DNA of 64,000 nt from Mimachlamys varia (taxonomy: Eukaryota; Mollusca; Bivalvia; Pectinida; Pectinidae): contig OX392543.1 in assembly GCA_947623455.1 (NCBI GenBank), forward strand, positions 22,876,757-22,940,756. The letters run 5' to 3'. Below are positions 1-11,500 of this stretch, in pieces. Both the position numbers and the translations under genes were made by a program. The notes below the pieces were generated by a model. That model saw only the letters and a program-made list of their open reading frames with translations, was not told the DNA's origin and searched no databases. The stretch's first letter is position 1. The number at the start of each line of letters is the position of its first letter.

Positions 1-2342
1 ATTGAGAAGTTATATTATTATTAGTCTATAGAAAGTAACAGCAAACAGGAAATACTAGATTCAAATTCTTAATACAATAAATTGAATTGGAATCCATTTT
101 TCTGACATGGTTACAGTTTTATATTATATATAGCAGATCTTACACGAGTGTCAATGTAATATGGAATTTATCAAACGAGTTACTGTAGATAATTTAAATT
201 ATTTATTACATTGACACGAGTGGAAGATTCTTTTTATTACATAACTTATATTTATGAGAAAATACACAAAAGCTCTCAAATTAATTCTCTATAATTAGAA
301 AGGCAAATTTCTTCTGTGACAGTACGATTTTCACTACCGAGCTACAATCATATGACATCATTTGTTTATGACGTCACAAAAGTGTTATTACACGTGTGTA
401 ATACCATTTTTATGACACGGCCGTATGACATGACAGAACGGGTCAGTTATGTGATAAATATTTATTCAACCTGCATATACACTGTACATGTAGGGCAAGA
501 TCAATTTGATGTACTTGATGTAAAAGAATATTTTGGTATGGCCAAAGAAATGAATCATCAACTATTTTATAGAACGATTTTAAGCATGAATAGTGGGGAA
601 AAATCTAGAATATTATAAAGATCTTGACAGCCGAAATGATCCTGTGGAAAATGACAATGATTTTTAAGCATAATAAATCTATATCCCTTGGTGAAAACAA
701 GGTGCAGAACATGTAGGTGTTATATAATATAAAATGCTGGAAGTCAAAAACAGTGTATAGGACTGAAGATTATAACCAAGCATATTCACAGCCATTCTAA
801 ATAAAGTAATTGAGCTACAGGCATTTGCGTATAGTTTTTTTTTCCTCTTTTATCCGCAATAAAAATCACTTTCCTTTAATTTTGCAGATTATCTCATAAT
901 CATGCATACGCATATGCATCGTCTCCCCCCCCCCTCCCCCCCCCCCCCAAAAAAGTTTTCTTTTTAATTTTGACAAAAACATTATTTTTAGGGAATGTAT
1001 TTTTTAATACTGGCAATTTTTTGTAGGATACCTACATGTACATTAATTTTGTATATCGAACCGTAAATTTGTTTTTTTGTCAGTTTTTATACAGAACAAA
1101 AATTGAGGGGAATGATGGTTTACCTGTATATATGTTTATGAGATAGTTTCATTATATTTCAGAAAACTGACTTTTATTGCAGATAAGAGAAAACAAATTA
1201 TTTAACTATAATTACCCAAGTGCCTGGGACTATTTGAGTTTTTTTTTTTAATATTTCATGCTCAGCTGGTGATACAATTCCCACAGTCTGTTTATACTTA
1301 CAACACAATCCACAAACTAAAGCCTTAATTTCCGGATTTTATTTCAGCTTTCTATAGGAGAGTGATTTTGCTAACAAGTAATAACTCTGACATTTGTGTT
1401 CGAAAAAAACACATCTATTTTACATATAAGGTTCTGATCATGGTCCTCTCAGGGCAAATTATTTTTCTAAATTTCTAAAAGTCAATGGGCACAGAAACCC
1501 CTTCATTTTGATTCCATTGTCCGGATATTGTTTTATATTATATTTTTCATCTATCTGTAAAAATGTTCAAGTCTGCAGTTGTCGAGGCCAGAGGAAGTTC
1601 GGGTCAGGCTACTGAAATCTCCCAATACTTTTAATTATCCAGTTTTATTTACAAGTTCATTGTGGTAATTATAATCAGACCCTGCACAAGAGGGCTGAGG
1701 CAGACACACAAGCAAACAGCAAAATAATACACCAATGCAACTATCACAATGTAAGCAAACAGTTAAATAAGCCAATGGTCGTATCATGCAGCACCACAAT
1801 ATGTAAATCTTCATTACAGGGATTAATCTATGGTAGTAGGGGTCAGGGGAGATAACTCAATTTTCAAACAGGACTAAGCATACCAGTTATTTATATTAAA
1901 CAAAATGTTAACAGATCGATGCAATTCTTTTAGAAAGTAAAGTATAAATAAATTGCCAACTGCACTTAGTTTTTATTTTTGGAGCAAAATGAAAATTAAA
2001 AGATTAAAATGCAATTGGTGAAATACTTTCAGACAGTTATTTTAATTGCCAATGTTTTTAAAAAAAAAAAATTATTGTCACCCAGAAAATATCAAGTTAA
2101 GAAATCTACATATAAACATGAAACTTTATAGCATTTTGACATGGAAAAACAAGAGTGAATTTTCAAGGGATTGAATTGCAGCAACTTCAGGAAATCTTTA
2201 TAGGGGAGGTATACATAGAATTCCATGAAACATAGACATACAGTACATGTAGACATAGATTAATCCTTGTCATGAAACAACATATACTGTACATATACAC
2301 ATGTATGTAGTATATTGTAAGTGATAGGGATGAACAACATGA
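1..2342. other. AT-rich stretch without a supported gene
   Basis: No conserved protein, RNA gene or full transposon is recognisable here. There is a poly-C tract at 925-948 and a 14-bp inverted repeat around 150-220. An AATAAA on the minus strand at 1644-1649 could end the 3' UTR of the microprotein gene at 2343-2462. A 100-codon ORF at 316-618 shows no recognisable domain and is probably chance. Confidence 0.5.
925..948. repeat. poly-C tract
   Basis: An almost pure run of C broken by one T. It could form a G-quadruplex on the minus strand. Such tracts are prone to length errors in assembly. Confidence 0.9.
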
Positions 2343-2462
2343 TCATGAACCTTCATCGCTGGCGAGTTTTTTCAGTGATGTGGCAACCAAACCAATGACA
2401 ATGGCCGCAATAACCGCTATTATTGCCAAAACTACAAAGCAGGTCTTCGAACCATCACTCAT
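2343..2462 (-). CDS. 39-aa single-pass membrane microprotein
   Basis: The ORF starts at ATG 2460-2462 and stops with TGA at 2343-2345, encoding 39 residues. Residues 1-7 are polar (MSDGSKT). Residues 8-29 form an uninterrupted hydrophobic helix rich in Val, Ile and Ala. A basic flank (SLKK) and an acidic tail (ASDEGS) follow. The positive charge after the helix suggests an N-out, C-in orientation. The base at -3 is A, a favourable start context. Upstream on this strand are acceptor-like sites (ttgcag ending at 2485 and tttcag ending at 2497), and a strong donor (gtaagc) lies at 4351-4356, so a spliced 5' UTR is plausible. I do not recognise the family. A chance ORF this short cannot be excluded, but the clean layout of helix, basic flank and polar ends favours a real gene. 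Confidence 0.55.
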   Translation of the reverse strand: MSDGSKTCFVVLAIIAVIAAIVIGLVATSLKKLASDEGS

Positions 2463-3001
2463 CTTCACTTCTTATCAGTAAAATCTGCAACAGTTGCTGA
2501 AATAAAATCTTTCTGAAATAAATAAAATTAACTGTTTTCATTCTGTATAGACATTTTTACAAGTAGAAAATCGTAAATACCAAGGTAATTGTAAAACAAA
2601 AGGCTGAATTTATATAGTACCTTGAACTCTTCACATCAACTATTTGAAAAATCATTCTTACATCTTCTACGCTGTGGATCAGTGGAGCTGAAGAATTGTT
2701 ATATATATTGTGTAACATATTACAGAAGACTGCATTACATGTATATCAAGCCTATTCACTAAATAGGGTGTCAATATTTTCTCATCCCACTGGTACCAAC
2801 CTTGTTTGTCAATGCACTCATTATATCATCAGAGTTTGTGTTGAAGCCGTCCCTATATCTTTTTCGAGCATAGAAAATGAAAAGGACCCCACCAATTTTC
2901 AGGATTCTCTTTAAACTGTGCAGAAGGACCCCATTTATTTAGGAAAGGACCCCATTTATAAAATATCCAGCACAAACCCTGGTCACTGTTGATAATTATA
3001 A

Positions 3002-3494
3002 GGACTCGCACAACTAAATAATTTACTACATTGTATGTGCTATTACTTATAAGCTTTCAAGCTAATAACTTTAATATTTGAAGTTCAATACTCGTGACAA
3101 TGGTCTGGACCCAGATCTAGATACATACATGGCAAAGAATTCAAATGGCATTTTAGCAGGAATTTCATAGCATTTTAGATTGCTACAGGGGATTGCTTCA
3201 GTCAACCAGAAATTTACATGTAAAACCAGTGAAATGGGACGGGAACACGTACAGCTATGGGCTTTTGACCCCATATCAATTCGCCATCACATATCAATAT
3301 CTACCAAAAGTATATATATTCTTGTAAAGTTAAATATCTATAGATTTAATTCAAGGCAGAATATGTCCACAATTAACAAGTTACCTATTTTAATTACTCA
3401 GAATCTGCAACTGTACTTAGCCATAACAAATTTTCTATATGGACTACAAACGTATGAAACATTTTGTGATAGGCCGATTTAGTTGTGTGAGTCC
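3002..3494. mobile_element. MITE with GGACTC terminal inverted repeats
   Basis: The left end reads GGACTCGCACAACTAAAT. The right end is its inverted complement with one mismatch (GGACTCACACAACTAAAT), ending at 3494. The element is about 493 bp and has no coding capacity. Superfamily and target-site duplication are not clear. Confidence 0.55.
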
Positions 3495-3757
3495 CATAAG
3501 GGATAAAGCTTTGATTTTGTTAACTTAAGTTTATGAGAACATCAATATTTAACAATCCAATGGAACATAATTGGTAAATTAATTGTTACTCCCAGGTTCT
3601 GCAAACTGCAATATTGCTGTGTATATGTAGGCATTGATGTAGGTACCGGTGTCTCCAATTCGTTATTAATAATACATATAAATGATAACAAGCCATACAG
3701 TATTGAGATAAAATTTCACATTTGCGTCAGCAATATGAAGGTCATGCTCATAAAAAA

Positions 3758-4061
3758 ACCTGCTCTAACAACTGCCTGTCTAAAATGACCAATTTTCAGA
3801 TTTCCCGTGAGTTTTCACTATATAACGACCATCTGTATAACGACCACCTGTCTAATTTGGCTTATAACGACCGGTAATTTTGGAACGACAATGGCTAGTT
3901 CGCTTCCTATAATGACCGATTTTCGGTGAACATATTTTGATCTCACATTTGGTTGTTATGACATTTTCAAATAAAGTGGTTGGTCCAAAAATCTCGACCT
4001 GTCTAAAGTGACCGTTTTTCTGTCTCCCCTTGAGTGGTCTTTATAGACAGGTTTGACTGTA
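3758..4061. mobile_element. degenerate short DNA transposon, TACAGTCAAACC-type end
   Basis: The right end, read on the minus strand, begins TACAGTCAAACCTGTCT. The body repeats phrases such as ataacgacca and cctgtctaa. The left end is a decayed version (aacctgctctaacaactg). Terminal sequences of this kind are common in non-autonomous mariner-like elements of invertebrates. Family assignment is inferred. Confidence 0.4.
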
Positions 4062-4356
4062 TATACATTTAAAGTCAAAAGAATTACACTTATTCGTTTT
4101 TTCGTCTATCAGAATACATGAAAATCAATGAAATAATCATTAGCGTCGTTCAAGATCTTGTATCTTGAATTCGGTATTGATTATTCGCTGATCCGTGACA
4201 GGCGAATCTGCTAATTGTACAGCATGTAGGCCTAAGCTTACATAGCAAAAAGTTCAAGCACTATCCCCGATCGCGAGGTATCTAGAAAAGGAGAAACATA
4301 TTCGTTTTACTCGTGTACTGTGTTTTTGCAGCAAACAAATGAATAAAAGTGCTTAC

Positions 4357-4450
4357 CAACTCCTGAAATCTAATCAAACCAGCATTTGGATCCTATAATC
4401 ACCTGAACAAGAATTTCGAAATACTGAGAGGCTGTGTTGTAACCTGTAGA
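4357..4450 (-). other. possible 5' UTR exon of the microprotein gene
   Basis: The minus strand has a donor-like junction, GGAGTTG|gtaagc, with the exon side ending at 4357. It lies about 1.9 kb upstream of the acceptor sites before the microprotein ATG. The upstream exon boundary and the transcription start are not visible, so the outer limit given is arbitrary. RNA evidence would settle it. Confidence 0.3.
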
Positions 4451-4459
4451 CCTTGTCGG

Positions 4460-6181
4460 GATCATGATCAGCAGTGCTGCTAATTATTAACCGCTATGGG
4501 TTCAGTGTTTCCTTAACTAGCAAGATATGCCCGATCTTTATTAAGGCGGGGCAACCAGACGATCCTTGCAGAAATTGAGAAAATCTTACCCTTCTCACCG
4601 GCGCTGTGATCAGTTCCCTGGCAAGACTGGTCTAGTTTCCTGTTTCCTGGCGTGTAAACAAAATAACACTAAATAACCCACTCATGTGTAATAACCAAAA
4701 AAGATTGTGTAATGTTGTGTTATTTTTGTTTTTGGATGTAACTGCGTAAACCATTTCATGTTACATTTTTCGGAACCTTTTGAGTTTTACCATTTCTCTG
4801 CTATTAACAAAATAGCATTCGGAGCTCCTTGGAGGATTTCATAAAAAACAACAGGGCGAAACATTATATACGAGTTATCTCCCTTCTTCTACAGGCAAAG
4901 ACTGTAAAAGTTCATTGGACGGAATCAGTGAATCACCGCAACTTGCATTTTTGGAAATAGTTCAGCATTCTATAGATATTAATTGTTTTGTTTATTTTCA
5001 CATTATCAAAGAATTTATAGTCCCTAAAATAGTGTTGATTGCGGAATTATATTGCTCAAATTACAACATTAACCTCAATTAGTAAGACAGCGTTCACTGT
5101 TCTCCATCTTCCTAAACCATAACTATCCATATTATGTTTTTTTAATGCACTTTCCATTGTTTCTTATCATTGGATTTAATCCTTACTGCTTTTACCGACA
5201 GACCGATGATGTAATCATCAACATTGATGGAATCATCCAAACAATAAGAAGAACAAGAATCCTTATTATTTTTCACTGAACACAACTCTCCTATCCTTAT
5301 AATTACTAGTAATTTAATAACCCGAACTTGGACTTTGGTACACTAAAATACCCTTTAACATGCAACATACATGTAATTAATTAGGATTGATTAGGATATT
5401 TTTTATATAATATTCACAAGAGAATGGTGCAGTATGACGAGAAAGAAAAAGAAAGAATGAAAGACTTGTTATTCTTACATCACAAAATGATACAAATTGT
5501 CTTGTAAAACAAGCCATAAAAGTAAATAAATTGAAATTGTTTATGAAATTGAAATTGTTACATGAAATTGAAGTTGTTACATATACATGTATATGTATAC
5601 ATATCAAAAGGAACAATAACGACGTACGTGTACGTAACTTGCAGTTTTGAACATGACAGTTGTTACTCTTAAAACAAAATAAAAAGTTTATTAAAAACCT
5701 TGATACATGAGAAATTTGAAAAAAAATCTGATAATATGCAATCTATCATTGATGAAAATAGTCAACTATGTTTATACAGTAAAATTACGTCATTGCTAAA
5801 TTTTGAGCACAGACAACTGCTAGCAAAAATAAGAATAAGTAATCATATACATGTATGAGCCTGAAAGATTCCCAGGCAACTTCGTCTCTGTAAAAGTTGC
5901 AACATACAAAAGACGAGATTCATTTTATTTATAATTTTATCGCAAATTGACCTAAGCACCCAAAAGTGTAAAATTACTCGAAATACCTCAGTTTGGGTCC
6001 AAAACTAGCTGTAACAATTTCTCAGATCCCTGTGATTGTGAACACTGATCAGTTCAAGAACATGCCGTTTTTTCGAACAAAACCGTTTTCATAGAAAGTT
6101 TCCATCGCACTTGGCAATAAAAAAAAACAAATGGTTAGCTTAATTAATGTTTAACTGAATGCGTACGTAAGTTAAAGCAAG
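4460..6181. other. intergenic stretch, nothing supported
   Basis: No conserved coding or RNA gene is visible. The 4.5-4.7 kb part is slightly richer in GC and could hold the promoter of the minus-strand microprotein gene. This rests only on its position. Confidence 0.35.
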
Positions 6182-7394
6182 GCTAATTGGATAACAGATT
6201 AACAGTTATTGAGAAAAACAGATTCAACAGTAATTGGGAATAACAGACCTAACGGTTATTGGGAATAACGAATCCAACGGTTATTGAGAAAAAAAAGATC
6301 TAACGGTTATTGGAAATAACAAATCTAGCGGTTATTGAGTAAAAACAAATCTAACGGTTATTGAGAATAACAGTTCCAACGGTTATCGAATACAATGGTT
6401 TTTTTGGAATGACGAATCCAACGATTATTGGAAATAACGTATCCTAAGGTTATTGGGAATATAACAGATCTAATGATTATTGGTACACAACAGTTCCAAC
6501 GGTTATTGGGAATAGCTGATCTTATGTTAATTGGGAATAACGAATCAGAAGGTTATTGAGAATAACAGATCTAACGGTTATTGGGAATAATAGATCGAAC
6601 GGTTATTGGAAATAACAAATCTAACGGTTATTGGAAATAACAAATCTAACGGTTATTGGGAATAATAAATCTAATGGTTATTGGAAATAACAAATCTAAC
6701 GGTTATTGAGAATAACAAATCCAACGGTTATTGGAAATAACAAATCTAACGGTTATTGGGAATAATAAATCTAACGGTTATTGGAAATAACAAATCTAAC
6801 GGTTATTGAGAAAAACAGATCCAACGGTTATTGGAAATAACAAATCTAACGGTTATTGGGAATAATAAATCTAATGGTTATTGAGAATAACAAATCCAAC
6901 GGTTATTGAGAATAACAGATCTAACGGTTATTGGGAATAATAGATCGAACGGTTATTGGGAATAACAGATAGAACGGTTATTGGGAATAACAGATAGAAC
7001 GGTTATTGGGAATAACAGATGGAACGGTTATTGGGAATAACAGATAGAACAGTTATTGGGAATAACAGATCTAACGGTTATTGGGAATAACAGATCTAAC
7101 GGTTATTGGAATAACAGATCCAACGATTATTGGAAATAACAGATCTAACGGTTATTGGGAATAACAGATCTAACGGTTATTGGGAATAACAAATCTAACA
7201 GTTATTGGAATAACAGATCCAACGATTATTGGAAATAACAAATCTAACGGATATTGGAAATAACAGATCCAACGGTTATTGAGAATAACAGATCCAACGG
7301 TTATTGGGAATAACAAATCTAACGGTTATTGAGAAAAACAAATCCAAACGGTTATTGGGAATACCAGATCTAACGGTTATTGAGAATAACAAAC
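6182..7394. repeat. 25-bp tandem array (about 48 copies)
   Basis: The unit is close to AACGGTTATTGGGAATAACA followed by GATCT. The first few copies are irregular and the rest are well conserved. Each consensus unit contains TAACGG (a MYB-type YAACKG core) and ATTGG (an inverted CCAAT box). The array ends about 1.1 kb upstream of the start codon of the Shisa-like gene. No ORF runs through it. Confidence 0.95.
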
Positions 7395-7589
7395 AAATGC
7401 CCAACGTTTCTCTGGTATTCAATTTGGCGTTCATGATTGATCTGTATAAAGTTGTTTAGTTTGGCAGCGATTGGTACTTGCTGTCTGTGATGTCACCATT
7501 CAAATAGAGGGAGTTTTTGGGAGATTATTTGCTCAAACGTTATCTTCAAGGAAAAAGAACGTTGTTTAGAAAGAATGAAAAAAATAAAA

Positions 7590-7680
7590 TCCCAGATTTA
7601 GTCGCCTCTGACCGTACGATCATGCAATGGGGGCAGCAGGTACAATTCTTACGCCCTATCTGTAGGACAGCTACTGGTGG
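7590..7680. repeat. fragment of a dispersed repeat (family R)
   Basis: The phrase tttagtcgcctct, a variable spacer and gatcatgcaat, then a ggcagcaggta-like run and a tta-cgccctat end, recur near 23250-23320 and, inverted, around 49540-49610. Only a fragment is present. Confidence 0.55.
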
Positions 7681-7715
7681 TCGTTGAAAAGAAGTTGAAA
7701 AAAGAACTTTGGTTT

Positions 7716-7920
7716 GTTTGTTTATTGTTGTTCTACGTCCTATTAACAGCCAGGGTCATTTAAGGACGTGCCAAGTTTTGGAGGTGGAGGAAAGCTAGAG
7801 TAACCGAAGAAAAACAACTGACCTACAGTCAGTACCTGGCAAATGCCCCACGTGGGTTTCGAACACTCACTCATCACAAAGGTGGAGGGCTAGTGGTACA
7901 TTGTAGAATGTCGGGACACA
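7716..7920 (-). mobile_element. SINE copy (family S1), minus orientation
   Basis: On the minus strand the tail reads ctttcctccacctccaaaac, then ttaaatgaccctggctgtta and ataggacgta. The same tail occurs at 52030-52262 and, as a fragment, at 16010-16095. The better-preserved copy at 52 kb has a tRNA-like head with A and B boxes, so this is a tRNA-derived SINE whose head has decayed. Confidence 0.65.
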
Positions 7921-8515
7921 TTAGAAAAGAACAAAAGTATATATATATATACATGTATAAAAAATAGAACCATTGTAAATTCGAAGATATCCCGAAGGAA
8001 ACTACAGTGTATACGTGATTCGACACCGAATGCTACGCCATTAAACTATTTTAAGATAATTTTTTTTTATCTCAAGGAGTCATCATTATCGGTACTCATT
8101 GTTCTAAGCGAGCGAGTACATGTATATATACTCGCTTTGCAGTAGCGACGCCGCCGTCCCATTCAACATTCAACATGTTTTTACGCTGTGCCGTTCTATG
8201 GTAGGCCGAGAAGCGTATGAGTCAATGGAGACATCATAAACAGTGTTTCTATCGATTTTCCTCCGGTGATGCCCCAGCTACGCCAACATTAGACCGCTAA
8301 CGTGGTATTAATTGTATTACCGCTGTATTTACATCTTCTGAACCCGAAACGGTCCCTTCGTCCCTTTTTATCCAATAGATATGTGCGCATCATGACTTAC
8401 ATGACGCGCGCGTGTGTTGTTACGGATGATGATGACAATTTTGGGACGCCATTTTGGATTGTGTATGTCGTTTGAACGTGTTGCGTGAACGGAACACTAT
8501 ATATATAATATCGAG

Positions 8516-8582
8516 ATGGCAATGGTTATGAGAGCGATGTGTTTGTTGGTGAAACGCACCATAACAGTACTGATGGGCACAG
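8516..8582 (+). CDS. Shisa-like gene, coding exon 1 (start and signal peptide)
   Basis: ATG lies in a strong context (gagATGg). The exon encodes residues 1-22 and ends GGCACAG|gtaagt in phase 1. It supplies the basic n-region and part of the hydrophobic core of the signal peptide. An alternative start at M24 in exon 2 would shorten the signal but keep the mature protein. Confidence 0.7.
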
Positions 8583-11500
8583 GTAAGTATACTTATTTTA
8601 AATATAAATATAAGCACGGATTACGTATCTTGATCTACTCGTATACAACAAATATTTACTACATGTATTACTATCAAAATCTAGAGCGAATATATACTAC
8701 ATGTATTCTATACTGTATACGCTAATGTTAACTTTTTAATACGTATTTTCATTTGGCATGTATATACAATGAAACCGAATATATGCATTTTTACTAACAA
8801 TTTGCATGTATCATATTTCCAATTCGAAGTGCCCCATTTCTGATATAAACAACGATCGATTTACTCACATCCTATACTACGTACAGTATGCATTATTGTA
8901 CAAGATGCAATATGCCTATATCGTGCACGCATATAAATAACCCGAGACGGGCAATGTCGACCGTCCCGATCCTAAACGGTAATTTTGGCACATTCAAGGA
9001 ACTGACTTGCATTTGTCTGACGAATTCGATTCATTATTCGGAACCTATGGTAAACAACTTACCCAATTGCTATATACATGTACATCCATTACCCCTATGC
9101 TAGGGGAATATGGTCATTTGTTTCCCATATTAAGTGTTTACCGGTCAAAGCTATGTCAGAATTGATAGATTCTAAGGAAACAAAATGTCATATTTCCCTT
9201 TCAAAAATGAAGCTGAGAGTAGTAGGGCTCCCTATTGTCTTAGTAATTCGAACTTGTAGGTGTTCTCTTTTGTTTTATCTATTGCTCATTTTTCTCGAGG
9301 AGTCTCGAATGTGGGATCTAATGTAACCGGAAACATCGAACCCCGTGAGGGAGACACGACGTTTTGTTTCCCTACTTGTGATTAATATTAGGGATTGGCA
9401 ATAATGATATTGAAGCAACAATATATATTGTAATATTTGTCCAGCAATTTACAGCAATTTGTACTGCGATATTTTTTTTGTTTTTGTTTTTTTAAATCGC
9501 AGTATATTGAAAAATATATAACCGTTGTATGGTATTTTCATTCATAAGGCCATCGATGCCGTTGACCGATTGTTGACGCCATCATTATGATGACATTATA
9601 TTGTTACGTTAGATTGACCGTCCCGAGCGATGGCTGTTCTATTTATTACATGAACTGCTTTTAGTTGGCATTCATAGGTAATATGAATGTACTCTTCATG
9701 TTGTATTTGTTTTTGTGTAGTTGGCATTTATATTGCCCATGGATAACAGCTGAAAGCAGTACAGTGCTTAAACAAAGGTTCTAAAATTATTGTTTCTGTT
9801 GCACAGAAATTAGATTCGTTAAAGAACACATGGACTATCAGCACAGGGACACGATGACATACTCGACACAGGGACACGATGACATACTCGACACAGGGTC
9901 ATGATGACGTACTCGTCAGACTATTGACACAGGGACATGATGACGCACTCGTCCGACTATTGACACAGGGCCATGCTGACGTACTCGTCCGACTTTTGAC
10001 ACAGGGCCATGTTTGACGTACCCGTCATATTATTGACACAGGGACATGGTGACAAACTCGTCCGACTATTGACACAGGGACATGATGACGCACTTCTCCG
10101 ACTATTTACACAAGGACATGGTGACATACTCGTCATATTATTGACACACGGACATGGTGACGTATTCGTCATATTATTGACACAGGGACATGGTGACGTA
10201 TTCGTCTTATTATTGACACACGGACATGGTGACGTATTCGTCATATTATTGACACACGGACATGGTGACGTATTCGTCATATTATTGACACACGGACATG
10301 ATGACATACTCGTCATAGTATTGACACAGGGACATGGTGACAAACTCGTCCGACTATTGACACAGGGACATGATGACGCACTTCTCCGACTATTGACACA
10401 GGGACATGGTGACGTACTTCTCCGACTATTGACACAAGGACACGAGGACAACCACGTTAGACTATTGACACAGGGACACGGGGACGCACTATTCAGACTA
10501 TTTACACAGGTACATGATGACAAACTCGTCCGACTATTGACACAGGGACATGGTGACGTATTCGTCATATTATTGTCACACGGACATGGTGACATACTCG
10601 TCATGTTATTGACACAGGGACATGGTGACGTATTCGTCATATTATTGACACAGGGACATGGTGACGTATTCGTCATATTATTGACACACGGACATGGTGA
10701 CGTATTCGTCATATTATTGACACAGGGACATGGTGACGTATTCGTCATATTATTGACACACGGACATGATGACATACTCGTCATATTTTTGACACACGGA
10801 CATGGTGACATACTCGTCATATTATTGACACACGGACATGGTGACGTACTCGTCATATTATTGACACACGGACATGGTGACGTATTCGTCATATTATTGA
10901 CACACGGACATGGTGACGTATTCGTCATATTATTGACACACGGACATGATGACATACTCGTCATATTATTGACACAGGGACATGGTGACAAACTCGTCCG
11001 ACTATTGACACAGGGACATGATTACGCACTTATCCGACTATTGACACAGGGACATGGTGACGTACTTCTCCGACTATTGACACAAGGACACGAGGACAAC
11101 CTCGTTAGACTATTGACACAGGGACACGGGGACGCACTATTCAGACTATTTACACAGGTACATGATGACAAACTCGTCCGACTATTGACACAGGGACATG
11201 GTGACGTATTCGTCATATTATTGTCACACGGACATGGTGACATACTCGTCATGTTATTGACACAGGGACATGGTGACGTATTCGTCATATTATTGACACA
11301 GGGACATGATGACGTATTCGTCATATTATTGACACACGGACATGGTGACGTATTCGTCATATTATTGACACAGGGACATGGTGACGTATTCATCATATTA
11401 TTGACACACGGACATGATGACATACTCGTCATATTATTGACACACGGACGTGGTGACGTATTCGTCAAATTTTTGACACACGGACATGGTGACGTATTCG

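Noticed and set aside
316..618. 100-codon plus ORF
   Set aside because: No recognisable domain, no splice context and ordinary length for chance in 64 kb of six frames.
6182..7394. CRISPR-like array
   Set aside because: The repeats are contiguous with no unique spacers, and the genome is eukaryotic. It is a minisatellite.
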